Shown piece after piece: positions 28,524 through 36,776 of a stretch of DNA of 64,000 nucleotides. Numbering within the stretch: position 1 is the stretch's first letter; every line of letters starts with the position of its first letter. The notes below the pieces were generated by a model. The model worked only from the letters and a program-made list of their open reading frames with translations, ran no database searches and was not told where the DNA came from. The stretch is from Prosthecochloris marina (GTDB lineage: Bacteria > Bacteroidota > Chlorobiia > Chlorobiales > Chlorobiaceae). Made by a program: the position numbers and the translations under genes. The stretch covers positions 1-64,000 of the forward strand of contig NZ_PDNZ01000005.1 of NCBI RefSeq assembly GCF_003182595.1, read 5' to 3'.

Positions 28524-28553
28524 AATATAGTAATATTGCGCTTGATCCGCCAA
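28524..28553 (-). promoter_or_regulatory. Possible promoter of the peptide operon
   Basis: On the minus strand TTGGCG (28553-28548), an 18-base spacer and TATATT (28529-28524), 44 bases before the peptide gene start. It is the best sigma-70-like match in the gap between the antiporter gene and the peptide gene; no operator is evident. Confidence 0.38.
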
Positions 28554-28727
28554 ACGTAAAGTTATACGGCGTATCGGATATGAAAAAGGTGCAAATATAA
28601 GCGGCACTTTTGAAGTGACGATAGCTGTTTATGCTTACACAATGTCCATGATTACCTGGAATTTTTTCTTCAGATCCGGTACGGTTAGTGTAAGGCATGA
28701 CAAGCAGTACACGTTGTTTACTGATGA

Positions 28728-29888
28728 TTAATCGCTCGCTTTCCTGACGGCGATACGTGTAAAGAGTGGCCCGATAAGTTCGAAAAAAACGGTTGTGCTG
28801 ATGGTGATGGAGAGGATGGTCTGGCGATATTCGGGAAAGTGATTTGCTGCCGCGAGAGCCATGCCCATTGCCGCTCCTGCCTGCGGGAGAAGTGCTATGC
28901 CCAGCCATTTTTTTTCTTTCGCATCTGCTTTTGCGAGGAAGCCGCCGAGAGCCGAGCCGATTATTTTACCCGCTATTCTGGTCACAATATATATGCTGCC
29001 TATAAGCCCGATGTGCTGCAGTGAATTGAATTCAAGCGAAGCCCCTGCCAAAATGAAGAATACAACGATGAACGGCCATTCAATACCTTCGATTGCATCG
29101 AACGGATATTCATGATGTGATGCGAAATTGGCGATGACTGCCCCCATAACCATCGATGCTATCAGAAACGACACACCGAAATGCAGGGCAAGACCACCAC
29201 AAAGAAAGACAAGGCCAAGAGCCTCTGTCAGCATTGGCTGGCCTGGTTTTATCCTTCCTGTCAACAACGAGGCGGGAAAGCCGAGGAGCAGGCCGAGCAG
29301 GATTGCTCCACCAATATCCTTTGCGGCAATAATCAGTGGCATTTCAGCTGAATTTCCGGTTGTTATCGCGCTAACTATGGCGATTCCTGTGCTGAAAAGT
29401 ATCAGAGCCCAGGCGTCGTCAAGGGCTACAATTGAAATCAGAACCCGGGTAAACGGAGTTTCCTTGCCGGATGACAAAACAGTGTCTGCCGTTGCGGCCG
29501 GGGCGGTAGCTGACGCAATACAACCGATTATAATGGCAATTGCAAGGGCTGTTCCGGCAACCAGCAAACCTGCCGTTACTATGAGTGTGGTTACGACCGC
29601 TGCGAAAATCGAAACGATAACTATCGTTTTTCCGGATTTTTTAAGCGTATCCTTCGTGAGTTTTCCGCCGAGAAGAAAGCCGATCATCAGGAGTGCCATG
29701 TTCGATATCAGTTCGAACCGCTCCGTTAAAAAATCCGGTATGACGTCGAGCATTTCACGGCCAATAATCATCCCGAAAATAAGCAAGAGGGTTACCCTGG
29801 GCAGAAAAGTCTTTTTTCCCAGAAGATCTATCGCAAGTCCTGCTAAAAGGATCGCTCCAAGGGTAAGAAGGAATTCTGCAGGATTCAT
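28728..29888 (-). CDS. Cation/proton antiporter (CPA2, KefB/NapA-like) membrane domain
   Basis: About 386 residues with 11-13 hydrophobic segments and no C-terminal nucleotide-binding (TrkA-N) domain. Family marks are LPRVTLLLIFGMIIGRE, ISNMALLMIGFLLGG and the mid-protein IALDDAWALILFSTG, where the paired Asp of the ion-binding site would lie. I start at the ATG at 29888 (MNPAEFLLTL), which opens directly into the first helix; an ATG at 29960 would add 24 residues. It likely exchanges Na+ or K+ for protons across the inner membrane. The 247 bases between it and the peptide gene contain no other gene. Confidence 0.85.
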   Translation of the reverse strand: MNPAEFLLTLGAILLAGLAIDLLGKKTFLPRVTLLLIFGMIIGREMLDVIPDFLTERFELISNMALLMIGFLLGGKLTKDTLKKSGKTIVIVSIFAAVVTTLIVTAGLLVAGTALAIAIIIGCIASATAPAATADTVLSSGKETPFTRVLISIVALDDAWALILFSTGIAIVSAITTGNSAEMPLIIAAKDIGGAILLGLLLGFPASLLTGRIKPGQPMLTEALGLVFLCGGLALHFGVSFLIASMVMGAVIANFASHHEYPFDAIEGIEWPFIVVFFILAGASLEFNSLQHIGLIGSIYIVTRIAGKIIGSALGGFLAKADAKEKKWLGIALLPQAGAAMGMALAAANHFPEYRQTILSITISTTVFFELIGPLFTRIAVRKASD

Positions 29889-30040
29889 ACCAGTTCTTCG
29901 GAAACGATGGTGGTTTTCGATGGTTTCTGAAAATCTACGTAAAAAAGACTTCTCACACATTTCTTTTACGGGAAAAAGCGGAACTCTTTTTCATTGATTC
30001 TGTTTTTGATAATTGACGCTCGAAAAAAACAAGGTATACC

Positions 30041-30592
30041 ATGTGGTGGAGAATAGCCTTTTCTATAGGGGTTTTCATTGCGCTTTGTGTTGGAATGGGG
30101 TCTTTTTTCTCTGAGTCGGTTTTTGCAGAAAACTCTTTTTCGGGGGCTGGTGCAGGCGATGATTTTAGTATGACATCTCCTGAATTCGGTCATAATGAGA
30201 AAATACCTTCGATGTTCACCTGTGACGGGGGGAATGTTAGTCCTCCTTTGGCTTTTCATGCGATTCCCGAGGATGCAAAATGCCTTGCTCTGATTATGGA
30301 TGATCCCGATGCCCCCCTGGGCACATGGGATCACTGGCTGCTTGTGATGCCTGTAGGCCAGGGGATTGTGGAAAACGGGATGCCTGCAAATGCTGTTTTG
30401 GGGAAAAACAGTTGGGGGCGGTCTGAGTACGGCGGTCCTTGTCCTCCTGACGGAACACACCGATATGTGTTCAGACTTTTCGCGCTTGATGCGGTGCCTG
30501 ATGTAAAACGAGGTTTCTCCAAAGCTGAACTCCTGCGTGCAATGGAAGGGCATGTGCTCGATGAAGCGTTACTGATTGGTCTATACAGGTAG
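30041..30592 (+). CDS. PEBP-family (YbhB/YbcL-like) exported protein
   Basis: A 183-residue protein: signal peptide (IAFSIGVFIALCVGMGSFF ... VFAEN) followed by a phosphatidylethanolamine-binding-protein fold. Signatures are FTCDGGNVSPPLAF, LIMDDPDAPLGTWDHWLL and the GPCPPDGTHRYVFRLFAL stretch, which together form the anion pocket. The bacterial family has no settled function. It is divergent from the antiporter gene with a 152-base gap. Confidence 0.9.
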   Translation: MWWRIAFSIGVFIALCVGMGSFFSESVFAENSFSGAGAGDDFSMTSPEFGHNEKIPSMFTCDGGNVSPPLAFHAIPEDAKCLALIMDDPDAPLGTWDHWLLVMPVGQGIVENGMPANAVLGKNSWGRSEYGGPCPPDGTHRYVFRLFALDAVPDVKRGFSKAELLRAMEGHVLDEALLIGLYR

Positions 30593-30848
30593 ATATCGAA
30601 AGTTTCTTGACGTTTCTTTTTCAAAACAACTGCGATTGGTAATGGGTTGGAAAACAGAAAGGATGGCTGCTGTACCTGGTTTTGAAGGGAATGTATTGCA
30701 TTAAAGGGGGAGTGCTCGACGGGAAACTAAGTCAGGGTAATTGTGGTTTTACAGAAAGAGTTGAGGCAGGGAAGGGTGATAGTTAAGGCCTTGGCTCAAG
30801 AGGAAATAACGGTTATGGTAACAGTAAAACAAAGGAGAATTCAGTACA

Positions 30849-31349
30849 ATGCCGACAACACAGGAGAATTTGAAAAACGCATTTGCAGGGGAGAGCCTGG
30901 CGTTCCAGAAATATTCGGCTTTCGCGAAAAAAGCTGAAAAAGATGGATTCAAAAATGTTGCAAAGCTGTTCAGAACAACGGCTGAAGCAGAGCGTATTCA
31001 CGCTGAGGGGCATTTGGGAGCATCAGATGGTATTGAATCGACGGCTGATAATCTCAAAACAGCTATAGCGGGTGAAACCTACGAGCACAATGAGATGTAT
31101 CCGCCAATGTACGAGCAGGCTGTTGCCGAGGGGCACAAAGCCAAACGCATGTTCGGTTATGCAGTTGAGGCCGAAAAAGTCCATGCAGCTTTGTACAGGA
31201 AAGCTCTTGAAGCTGTGAACAATGGAGAAGATCTTGGCGAAACTGAAATCTGGCTTTGTCCGATCTGCGGCCATATCGAGCTGGGAACACCTCCTGAAAA
31301 CTGTCCTATCTGTAGTGCCAAAGCATCAGTGTATGTTCAGATAGCCTGA
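30849..31349 (+). CDS. Rubrerythrin
   Basis: A 166-residue protein with an N-terminal four-helix ferritin-like diiron domain (FAGESLAFQKYSAFA, then TTAEAERIHAEGH, AGETYEHNEMYP and AVEAEKVHAALY, providing the Glu and His ligands). A C-terminal rubredoxin-like FeCys4 knuckle pair follows (LCPICGH ... NCPICSA). It reduces hydrogen peroxide in anaerobes using electrons from rubredoxin or NADH-linked carriers. Shine-Dalgarno AAAGGAG at 30831-30837. It suits an obligate anaerobic phototroph needing oxidative protection. Confidence 0.95.
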   Translation: MPTTQENLKNAFAGESLAFQKYSAFAKKAEKDGFKNVAKLFRTTAEAERIHAEGHLGASDGIESTADNLKTAIAGETYEHNEMYPPMYEQAVAEGHKAKRMFGYAVEAEKVHAALYRKALEAVNNGEDLGETEIWLCPICGHIELGTPPENCPICSAKASVYVQIA

Positions 31350-31380
31350 TTTTTCATGAAGAAAATCGCTTTTTTTCTAA

Positions 31381-31415
31381 AGAGGCTGCCGTAAAAAGGC
31401 AGCTTCTCGTATTTT
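31381..31415 (+). terminator. Rho-independent terminator after rubrerythrin; near copy of the one after tRNA-Gln
   Basis: Hairpin GAGGCTGCC (31382-31390) with GGCAGCTTC (31398-31406), a seven-base loop, then TCGTATTTT. The 35-base element matches the one at 37691-37725 at about 31 positions. Confidence 0.7.
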
Positions 31416-31802
31416 GAGCAGTCCGTCCGTTTCTGGTTCAGTTTCACTCAAGGCGGTCATCCTCGGGCCTGACCCGTGAAATCCAAAACGACTGTTTCAC
31501 GCAACGGCATGATTTCCCTCCAACGGCCAGCCTCCATTCCCTATTTCCCATTACCTGCCACCCAATCGCCCTCTCACTTTTGCCATCCTTCGGCTCGACC
31601 CTGGGATTCATCCTTTTGTGAAAACTCCAAGGGATGCCGCATCAAGTGCGGCATGACCTCGGGAGGATTGGATGCCGTATCCCTGTGAAATCTGAACATC
31701 TACTTCACGGGGCGGCATGACTTTGTTGGAGCTAAAGCATTGTGATCGATGAACGGTTTTAAGGGTTTTTTTCAGCCATGTGCCTTGTGTTTTACAATGC
31801 TT
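31416..31802. repeat. Gene-free stretch made of dispersed intergenic repeat pieces
   Basis: No credible ORF. It holds pieces found elsewhere in the window: GTCATCCTCGGGC (31456-31468, also 37822-37834), GCTCGACCCTGGGA (31593-31606, also 37842-37855) and TCTCACTTTTGCCATCCTT (31572-31590, also 57916-57934). It also has a small hairpin ATGCCGCA/TGCGGCAT (around 31633-31653). The arrangement resembles decayed copies of a short non-coding repeat family. Confidence 0.6.
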
Positions 31803-32261
31803 TCATGACACCCTTGCGTTTGATGTGCGCAACTTCCCGTTGAGCTTCAGTCCGTCACGGATATTCAAACTCATAAGCGTTAAATTTGTGGCTCCTGCCA
31901 GTAGCTCAATGCTCTGTACCAGATAAAACATCTCGTCGAATTTTCCTTCGGATGCCCAGCCGTCTAGCACGATAGCGCACGGGATAAGGATCAGAAGGCC
32001 GTTGGCGGCAATGAAAGGCATACGCTTTTTCTTCGCATCGACAAGTTTACCCTGACGGGATTTCGAGAGAGCCTGGCCGCTTCCTCCTGCTGCAGCTATT
32101 GCGGGTACAAGGATGAACAATCCCGGAATGACAATAAGATTTTTCACATACGCCACGGCCTCATGTGTTCCAAACAATTCGACAAAAATTGTAGAAAGAA
32201 AAAAAGTGGCGATGGTCATTGTCGCAAGCATACTTGCTATCGAATGTACTTTCTTTTTCAT
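31803..32261 (-). CDS. Small multi-helix membrane protein of the ferric-reductase-like operon
   Basis: About 152 residues with four hydrophobic segments (near 10-30, 40-57, 85-102 and 115-130) and a basic cytoplasmic loop SKSRQGKLVDAKKKRMP. The ATG at 32261 has a good GGGAGG just upstream; the in-frame upstream ATG at 32315 is inside the preceding gene. I recognise no named family. It lies 31 bases after the reductase gene, so it may be a partner subunit in membrane electron transfer, which is inference from position. Confidence 0.65.
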   Translation of the reverse strand: MKKKVHSIASMLATMTIATFFLSTIFVELFGTHEAVAYVKNLIVIPGLFILVPAIAAAGGSGQALSKSRQGKLVDAKKKRMPFIAANGLLILIPCAIVLDGWASEGKFDEMFYLVQSIELLAGATNLTLMSLNIRDGLKLNGKLRTSNARVS

Positions 32262-32292
32262 GGTGAACCTCCCTGGTTGTCGTATGGTTTTT

Positions 32293-33576
32293 TTACCGAA
32301 ATGAGAATTCTTCACTATGAATGTTCCGTTTAGGAATTCCGGCTGCCAGAAGTTGGGCTTTCATCGACCTGCGTAATGTTTCCGGGCCACAAATGAACAC
32401 GTCAATTTTTTCGGGATTCCTTGTTTCCGGCATTTTTTCTGCCGTCAGGGGGCCATTTTCATCCGATACCCAGAGCTTGTAACTGAGACCGGCATTGTGT
32501 TCAGCCAGATCCTGTAATTCATTGTCGAAGAAAGCATCTTCTTTTCTACATACAGACCAGTACAGCGTTACATTCATTTCTGAATTGTCAAAGTTATTTG
32601 CCATGGCGAGAAAGGGAGTAACGCCAATTCCTCCGGCAATCCATATCTGGTGTTTTGCAGAACTTCTGTTTTGCGTGAAAACCCCGAAAGGACCCTCGAC
32701 TTTTACCGTGCAGCCGACCTTGATCTGTTTTTGAAGAGACCTGGTGAAATCGCCTAGATTTTTGATCGCAATGCGCAGGCGGTTCTGGTCCGGAGCGCTT
32801 GCTATGGTGAAAGGGTGAGATTCACCGGGATCGATGCCCGGAAACTTGAAAAACGCGAACTGTCCGGGTAGCGATAATAACGGTGCTCCTGTTGGAGCCA
32901 TTTCGAGAGCAAGCACTGCGTTGCCCAAGCGCTTTACGTCTGTCACTCTATAAGAGCGGTGTGGACGGATCCATCGGTAAAGAAGGGCACGATAGACCCA
33001 GGATCCAGTACCCAAGAAAGCTATTCCGAGAATATAGCTTCGCACGAGCGGGAGCTTGCTGAACAGTGTCGGAACCAGAAGTGCATGGAAGACCCCGAGA
33101 AGGAAAAACGCCCCCATGAAACGGTGTATCGTCAACCATTTGTGATAAGGAAGGTGCCGTTTTAGAAAAGGGATAGCAGAGACCGCTATGCCAGTGAATA
33201 TCAGCAAGAGGGTAAGGACTCCTAACGGTTTCCCGGGATTGATTTCAGGATACCGGGGGGAAACTACAACATGCAGAAAGAGCAGCACCAAGGCAAGCAG
33301 TGCGCTTTGGCGGTGAATAAGATACATTTTGTCGAGACCGCCTACGATCTTTTCTATCCAGCGTGCTCGTGTGGTCATCAGGAGATTGAAACCAAGAAGG
33401 GTTAGAACCAGTGATGCTGTTACTTCTCCAAGGACCCGCTGAACAGGAACTTCTTCGAAACTCAGGATTAGTGGGCCGGAATAAAAAAACAGGGCAATAG
33501 CCCATATAGCCAAAGGAAAACCAATGATGACTGGAAAGTATATCTTGCTTTCCAGATGTCTTTGTTGTTGACGCAT
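32293..33576 (-). CDS. Ferric-reductase-like transmembrane flavoprotein
   Basis: A 427-residue fusion of a six-helix haem-binding membrane domain (about residues 15-205, His pairs in MYLIHRQSALLALVLLFLHVV and LTIHRFMGAFFLLGVFHALL) with a ferredoxin-NADP reductase module. The latter shows the FAD motif HPFTIASAP, the NAD(P) pocket IAGGIGVTPFLAM and the ending VFICGPETLRRSMKAQL. It should pass electrons from NAD(P)H through FAD and haem across the membrane. The acceptor (Fe(III), oxygen or a quinone-like partner) cannot be read. The gene heads downstream of a membrane-protein gene (78-base gap) on the same strand. Confidence 0.88.
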   Translation of the reverse strand: MRQQQRHLESKIYFPVIIGFPLAIWAIALFFYSGPLILSFEEVPVQRVLGEVTASLVLTLLGFNLLMTTRARWIEKIVGGLDKMYLIHRQSALLALVLLFLHVVVSPRYPEINPGKPLGVLTLLLIFTGIAVSAIPFLKRHLPYHKWLTIHRFMGAFFLLGVFHALLVPTLFSKLPLVRSYILGIAFLGTGSWVYRALLYRWIRPHRSYRVTDVKRLGNAVLALEMAPTGAPLLSLPGQFAFFKFPGIDPGESHPFTIASAPDQNRLRIAIKNLGDFTRSLQKQIKVGCTVKVEGPFGVFTQNRSSAKHQIWIAGGIGVTPFLAMANNFDNSEMNVTLYWSVCRKEDAFFDNELQDLAEHNAGLSYKLWVSDENGPLTAEKMPETRNPEKIDVFICGPETLRRSMKAQLLAAGIPKRNIHSEEFSFR

Positions 33577-33654
33577 GTTCAGCTTCTCCCAGGTCTTTCA
33601 GATCAAGTCTGTTGCTCATGATTTACGTATCGCTGGCTGCTAGACAGCTCTCTC

Positions 33655-34203
33655 TCATTTCCTCACGTTTTTCCAGGGTTTATACACGGATACAACTACT
33701 GCGACAATAAGCAGCGATGAGTTTACTATCGCGGCAAAGAGCCCGATGGTGTGGCCCTGCATATAGTAACGGTCTTCTAGCGCGGCGACTCTTTTTAGAT
33801 CTGCAATTTCCAGAAGCTCTGTCACCAGAGGGCCGAAATACAATGTTCCGGTGATAACGATGAGCAATGAAACGATCCATTTGTATATAAGCCACCCGTG
33901 TTGAAAAAAACCCCACTTTGTGAACAGCGAGTAAATCAGCCCTGTTATCAGTGTCAAAACAGCAGCTGGTGTGAGGATAAACATGTCGATAAAATGGTAG
34001 GCGAGATTGTACATATAAACTTCATCACCGGTAGCTGTTGGGGATGAAATAATCGGTAAAAGTGCAAGAGCAATGACACTTGATAACCAAATGGATGCTG
34101 TTATCAAGTGAAAAACTTTCAGAAGCTTTTGCTGGGACGCTGTCATTTTTTTCATCGAGCGCTTTATTTGTCTGTCGTTTTCAAGCGAGGTGTTCATATC
34201 CAT
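33655..34203 (-). CDS. Four-helix membrane protein, DUF2269-like
   Basis: A 182-residue protein with a basic N-terminus and four hydrophobic segments (near 28-50, 67-90, 107-127 and 152-173). The pattern KVFHLITASIWLSSVIALALLPI with His and Trp in helix 1 and the LTPAAVLTLITGLIYSLFTKWGFF segment resembles small DUF2269-type proteins of unknown function. It is first of three genes running toward the ferric-reductase-like protein. Its upstream region has overlapping inverted repeats (34263-34287). Start could be any of several near ATGs; the first is given. Confidence 0.7.
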   Translation of the reverse strand: MDMNTSLENDRQIKRSMKKMTASQQKLLKVFHLITASIWLSSVIALALLPIISSPTATGDEVYMYNLAYHFIDMFILTPAAVLTLITGLIYSLFTKWGFFQHGWLIYKWIVSLLIVITGTLYFGPLVTELLEIADLKRVAALEDRYYMQGHTIGLFAAIVNSSLLIVAVVVSVYKPWKNVRK

Positions 34204-34262
34204 GTATTGCTCACAAGCATGTTAGCTGAATAAACTTAATGAACCGGGCTCTTTGTTTGATA

Positions 34263-34287
34263 TATCAATATTTGATACATCAAATAT
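34263..34287. promoter_or_regulatory. Overlapping inverted repeats upstream of the reductase operon
   Basis: TATCAA-TAT-TTGATA (34263-34277) overlaps a perfect 9-2-9 dyad ATATTTGATACATCAAATAT (34268-34287). It lies 60-84 bases before the start at 34203. The half-site TATCAA/TTGATA also forms the dyad at the start of the MarR gene (42771-42787). It is a probable operator; the binding protein is not known. Confidence 0.5.
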
Positions 34288-34323
34288 ATGAAAAAAATAA
34301 AAACAAAAAAATACAGGCTATCG

Positions 34324-35019
34324 TTATTCCTTACCTGTTGTTTCGTCTTTTACGTGGCAGCATTCATTGCCTTGTATCATGCGGCAAGTCGGACGTGCAA
34401 GCCAGGTACCTATGATCGGTGCAGTGAGGTATATCCAGAGGGTGGAGAGGTTTCCTGAAACAAGCGCTGGTCCGAGAGAGCGGGCTGGGTTCATCGAAGC
34501 ACCGCTCACAGGACCACCCATAAGGGCTTCAAAGGCAACAGTGCCGCCGATAGCCACGCCAGCCATAATACCTTTTTCCATATGACCGGTTGACACGTTC
34601 AGAATGACGAACATCAAAAAAAACGAGAGAACAACCTCAAGAACGAAGGCATTGATTAGTCCCCCTGAAGGAAGTGTCGCCCCCAGTGATTCATGGGAGC
34701 TGAAAAGCAGTTTTAACAACCCTGCAGCAAGAAGAGCGCCGATAAACTGGCAGGTGATATAGGGTAGAATCTCCTGCTTTTGTATTCTCCCGGCAAAATA
34801 GAAACCCAAAGTGACAGCAGGGTTGATATGGGCTCCGGAAATGTTTCCGATCGAGTAGATCATTGCCATGACAGTGAGACCGAAAACCATGCTGATTCCA
34901 GTATGGCCAAGCTGTGCTCCAAACAGGTCATTGACGATGATCGCGCCACAACCGGCAAAGACCAGCGCAAAAGTACCGATCGTTTCGGCTATGCAGGTAT
35001 TTTTTCTTGAACTGAACAT
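34324..35019 (-). CDS. Aquaporin/aquaglyceroporin next to arsenate reductase (AqpS-like context)
   Basis: A 231-residue six-helix MIP channel. Both pore motifs are intact: SGAHINPAVT (about residues 62-71) and SGASMNPARS (about 171-180). The C-terminal tail is unusual: PTCRMIQGNECCHVKDE carries three Cys and a His. It lies downstream of the arsC-type gene on the same strand with a 140-base gap. In some bacteria an aquaglyceroporin replaces an arsenite pump by letting arsenite leak out after arsenate reduction; the arrangement here fits that, but the channel could also simply pass water or glycerol. Confidence 0.88.
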   Translation of the reverse strand: MFSSRKNTCIAETIGTFALVFAGCGAIIVNDLFGAQLGHTGISMVFGLTVMAMIYSIGNISGAHINPAVTLGFYFAGRIQKQEILPYITCQFIGALLAAGLLKLLFSSHESLGATLPSGGLINAFVLEVVLSFFLMFVILNVSTGHMEKGIMAGVAIGGTVAFEALMGGPVSGASMNPARSLGPALVSGNLSTLWIYLTAPIIGTWLARPTCRMIQGNECCHVKDETTGKE

Positions 35020-35159
35020 ACTTCAATTGATAGAACGTAATAAGGTTATATCGATAAGTAAACGGTATTGTCCGGATTCGGCATCATTCTTCCCAAGGAA
35101 TGATATGATGAAAGGTATGGCTTTTACTCTGAGGCTGCATTTGCGATAATGTCAAGAAT

Positions 35160-35609
35160 TTAGCCCTGGGTTTGAAAAACGGTTTGGAGGGCATCGGGTA
35201 GCTGTGCGATGAAATCCCGGATTTCATCACGAACTTTCCGGTAGCAGTCGAGTTTTTTCTCCGGATCGTTTATCGATTGGGCAAGACGTGGCGGATCGTC
35301 GAATCCGGCATGGATGCGCTTTGCCGATCCGGGGAAAAACGGGCAATTTTCATGTGCATGGTCACATACCGTAATGATCACATCGAACGGAATATTCTGC
35401 ACTTCTTCAACGTTTTTTGAGTGGTGTGAGGATATGTCTATCCCTGCTTCGGTCATGACACGGATTGCATTCTGATTCATGCCGTGTATTTCGGTTCCCG
35501 CAGAATAGGGCTCGAAAATATCCCCATGCAAATATCGTGCCCAGCCTTCGGCCATTTGACTTCTGCAGGAATTGCCGGTGCAAAGAAAAAGAATCCTGAT
35601 TTTATGCAT
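35160..35609 (-). CDS. arsC: Arsenate reductase, thioredoxin-coupled (low-MW phosphatase fold)
   Basis: A 149-residue protein with the P-loop C10-T-G-N-S-C15-R-S and the redox pair C82/C89 in VCDHAHENCPFFPG. These are exactly the Cys positions used by the thioredoxin-dependent (Staphylococcus type) arsenate reductase, which distinguishes it from plain tyrosine phosphatases. It reduces arsenate to arsenite, handing electrons through a triple Cys relay. The downstream aquaporin gene may give the exit route. No ArsR regulator is visible nearby. Confidence 0.9.
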   Translation of the reverse strand: MHKIRILFLCTGNSCRSQMAEGWARYLHGDIFEPYSAGTEIHGMNQNAIRVMTEAGIDISSHHSKNVEEVQNIPFDVIITVCDHAHENCPFFPGSAKRIHAGFDDPPRLAQSINDPEKKLDCYRKVRDEIRDFIAQLPDALQTVFQTQG

Positions 35610-35789
35610 AAGTCGATGAAAAAGCTGTTATGACGAGAAAATGCCGCCTAACATGATACAAAAGAATGGTGCGGGTGTTGCATGGTAATAGTAAAGTTTT
35701 CAACTCCGTAACAAATTTAAGGCGTATAAAAAAGGCTCGGTTTTACGATAAAGACCATATATTTCACTCTTAAACATTTTGTAAGTAAC

Positions 35790-36776
35790 GTGGTAATTGT
35801 GACAGAAGAACAAATAACGCAGCCTACGGAGAAATTTCTGGCTTATCGTGAAAAGCTCAACAAACGTGAGGCTGCCGGGAAACGGGAAGATTCCCTGAAT
35901 GTAGAGTACGAGAAGGGTTTAATCGCAAAAAGCTGTTTTATCGAGTTGAACGGAGTCGTTCACCACTATCATGATTCGGGACCGGGCTCTACCGGTGAGA
36001 CTGTTCTTCTTGTTCATGGTTGGGATTGCTGGTGGATGTGGTGGCATCATATTATCCGCTTTCTTAATGAAAGAGGTATAAGAACCATTGCGTATGATCT
36101 CAAAGGGCATGGCTGGTCGGATAATGATCCCCGAAATGATTATTCGATAGATTCTTTTGCCGAAAACCTTGAGGCACTTGTAGACAAGCTCAAGCTTGAA
36201 AAATTTCATATTGCGGCATTTTCATTCGGCCCTTTTATCGCGCTTCATTACGCAAAGCAACGCCCTGAAAAGATTCTTTCGATGGCGTTTTTCAATTTCG
36301 GTTATCTTGAGAACAACCGCTTTGTAGAAAAGATGGCGCCGGCAACATTGAATTTCACATTCAATAATCTTTTACGGAAAATCACTTGGTGGTTGCCTGC
36401 GTATGTATTTGCCCGTCTCGTACTTTCCCGCAATACCGTCTTGTTCCATGATGTTCAGATTGGTTTTGAAAGTCTCGCTCTTTGTGCTCCTGAAGCCATT
36501 GAACAGTCAACAAGCCAGATAACCTCCATGGAGGTTACGGAAAGTCTCGTTGGTTTTGTCGAGGCTTTGCAGGTTCCGGTACTGTTTGCGGCCGGTGACG
36601 GAGACAGCATCATGACCCCTGAGAACACCAAAAAACTTGCTGGGTATTGCCGGAAAGGCATTTTTGTCAATGTGCCGGCTTGCGGACATCTTATCACGCT
36701 TGAACTTCCTGAGACTGCAGGTGGTTTGATTTTCGAGCACATCAAACATTGTATGCCTGAAAATGTATCTTTTTAG
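35790..36776 (+). CDS. Alpha/beta-fold hydrolase
   Basis: About 328 residues. Core marks are VLLVHGWDCWWMWWHHII (HG oxyanion motif), TIAYDLKGHGWSDN, the nucleophile elbow IAAFSFGPF, where Ser follows A-F rather than the usual G-x, and the late VNVPACGHLITLELPE with the catalytic His. The acid is probably the Asp in AAGDGDSI. It starts at GTG (35790, or a second GTG at 35799), without a clear Shine-Dalgarno. An N-terminal charged segment of about 45 residues precedes the fold. Substrate unknown. Its stop overlaps trpF by four bases in convergent orientation. Confidence 0.85.
   Translation: MVIVTEEQITQPTEKFLAYREKLNKREAAGKREDSLNVEYEKGLIAKSCFIELNGVVHHYHDSGPGSTGETVLLVHGWDCWWMWWHHIIRFLNERGIRTIAYDLKGHGWSDNDPRNDYSIDSFAENLEALVDKLKLEKFHIAAFSFGPFIALHYAKQRPEKILSMAFFNFGYLENNRFVEKMAPATLNFTFNNLLRKITWWLPAYVFARLVLSRNTVLFHDVQIGFESLALCAPEAIEQSTSQITSMEVTESLVGFVEALQVPVLFAAGDGDSIMTPENTKKLAGYCRKGIFVNVPACGHLITLELPETAGGLIFEHIKHCMPENVSF

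Noticed and set aside
28344..28607. Alternative peptide ORF overlapping the precursor gene
   Set aside because: Wrong frame relative to the strong Shine-Dalgarno at the 28480 start and without a leader-like or Cys/Gly tail pattern.
31416..31802. CRISPR array
   Set aside because: Repeated pieces are not regularly spaced and no constant repeat-spacer unit exists here or elsewhere in the window.
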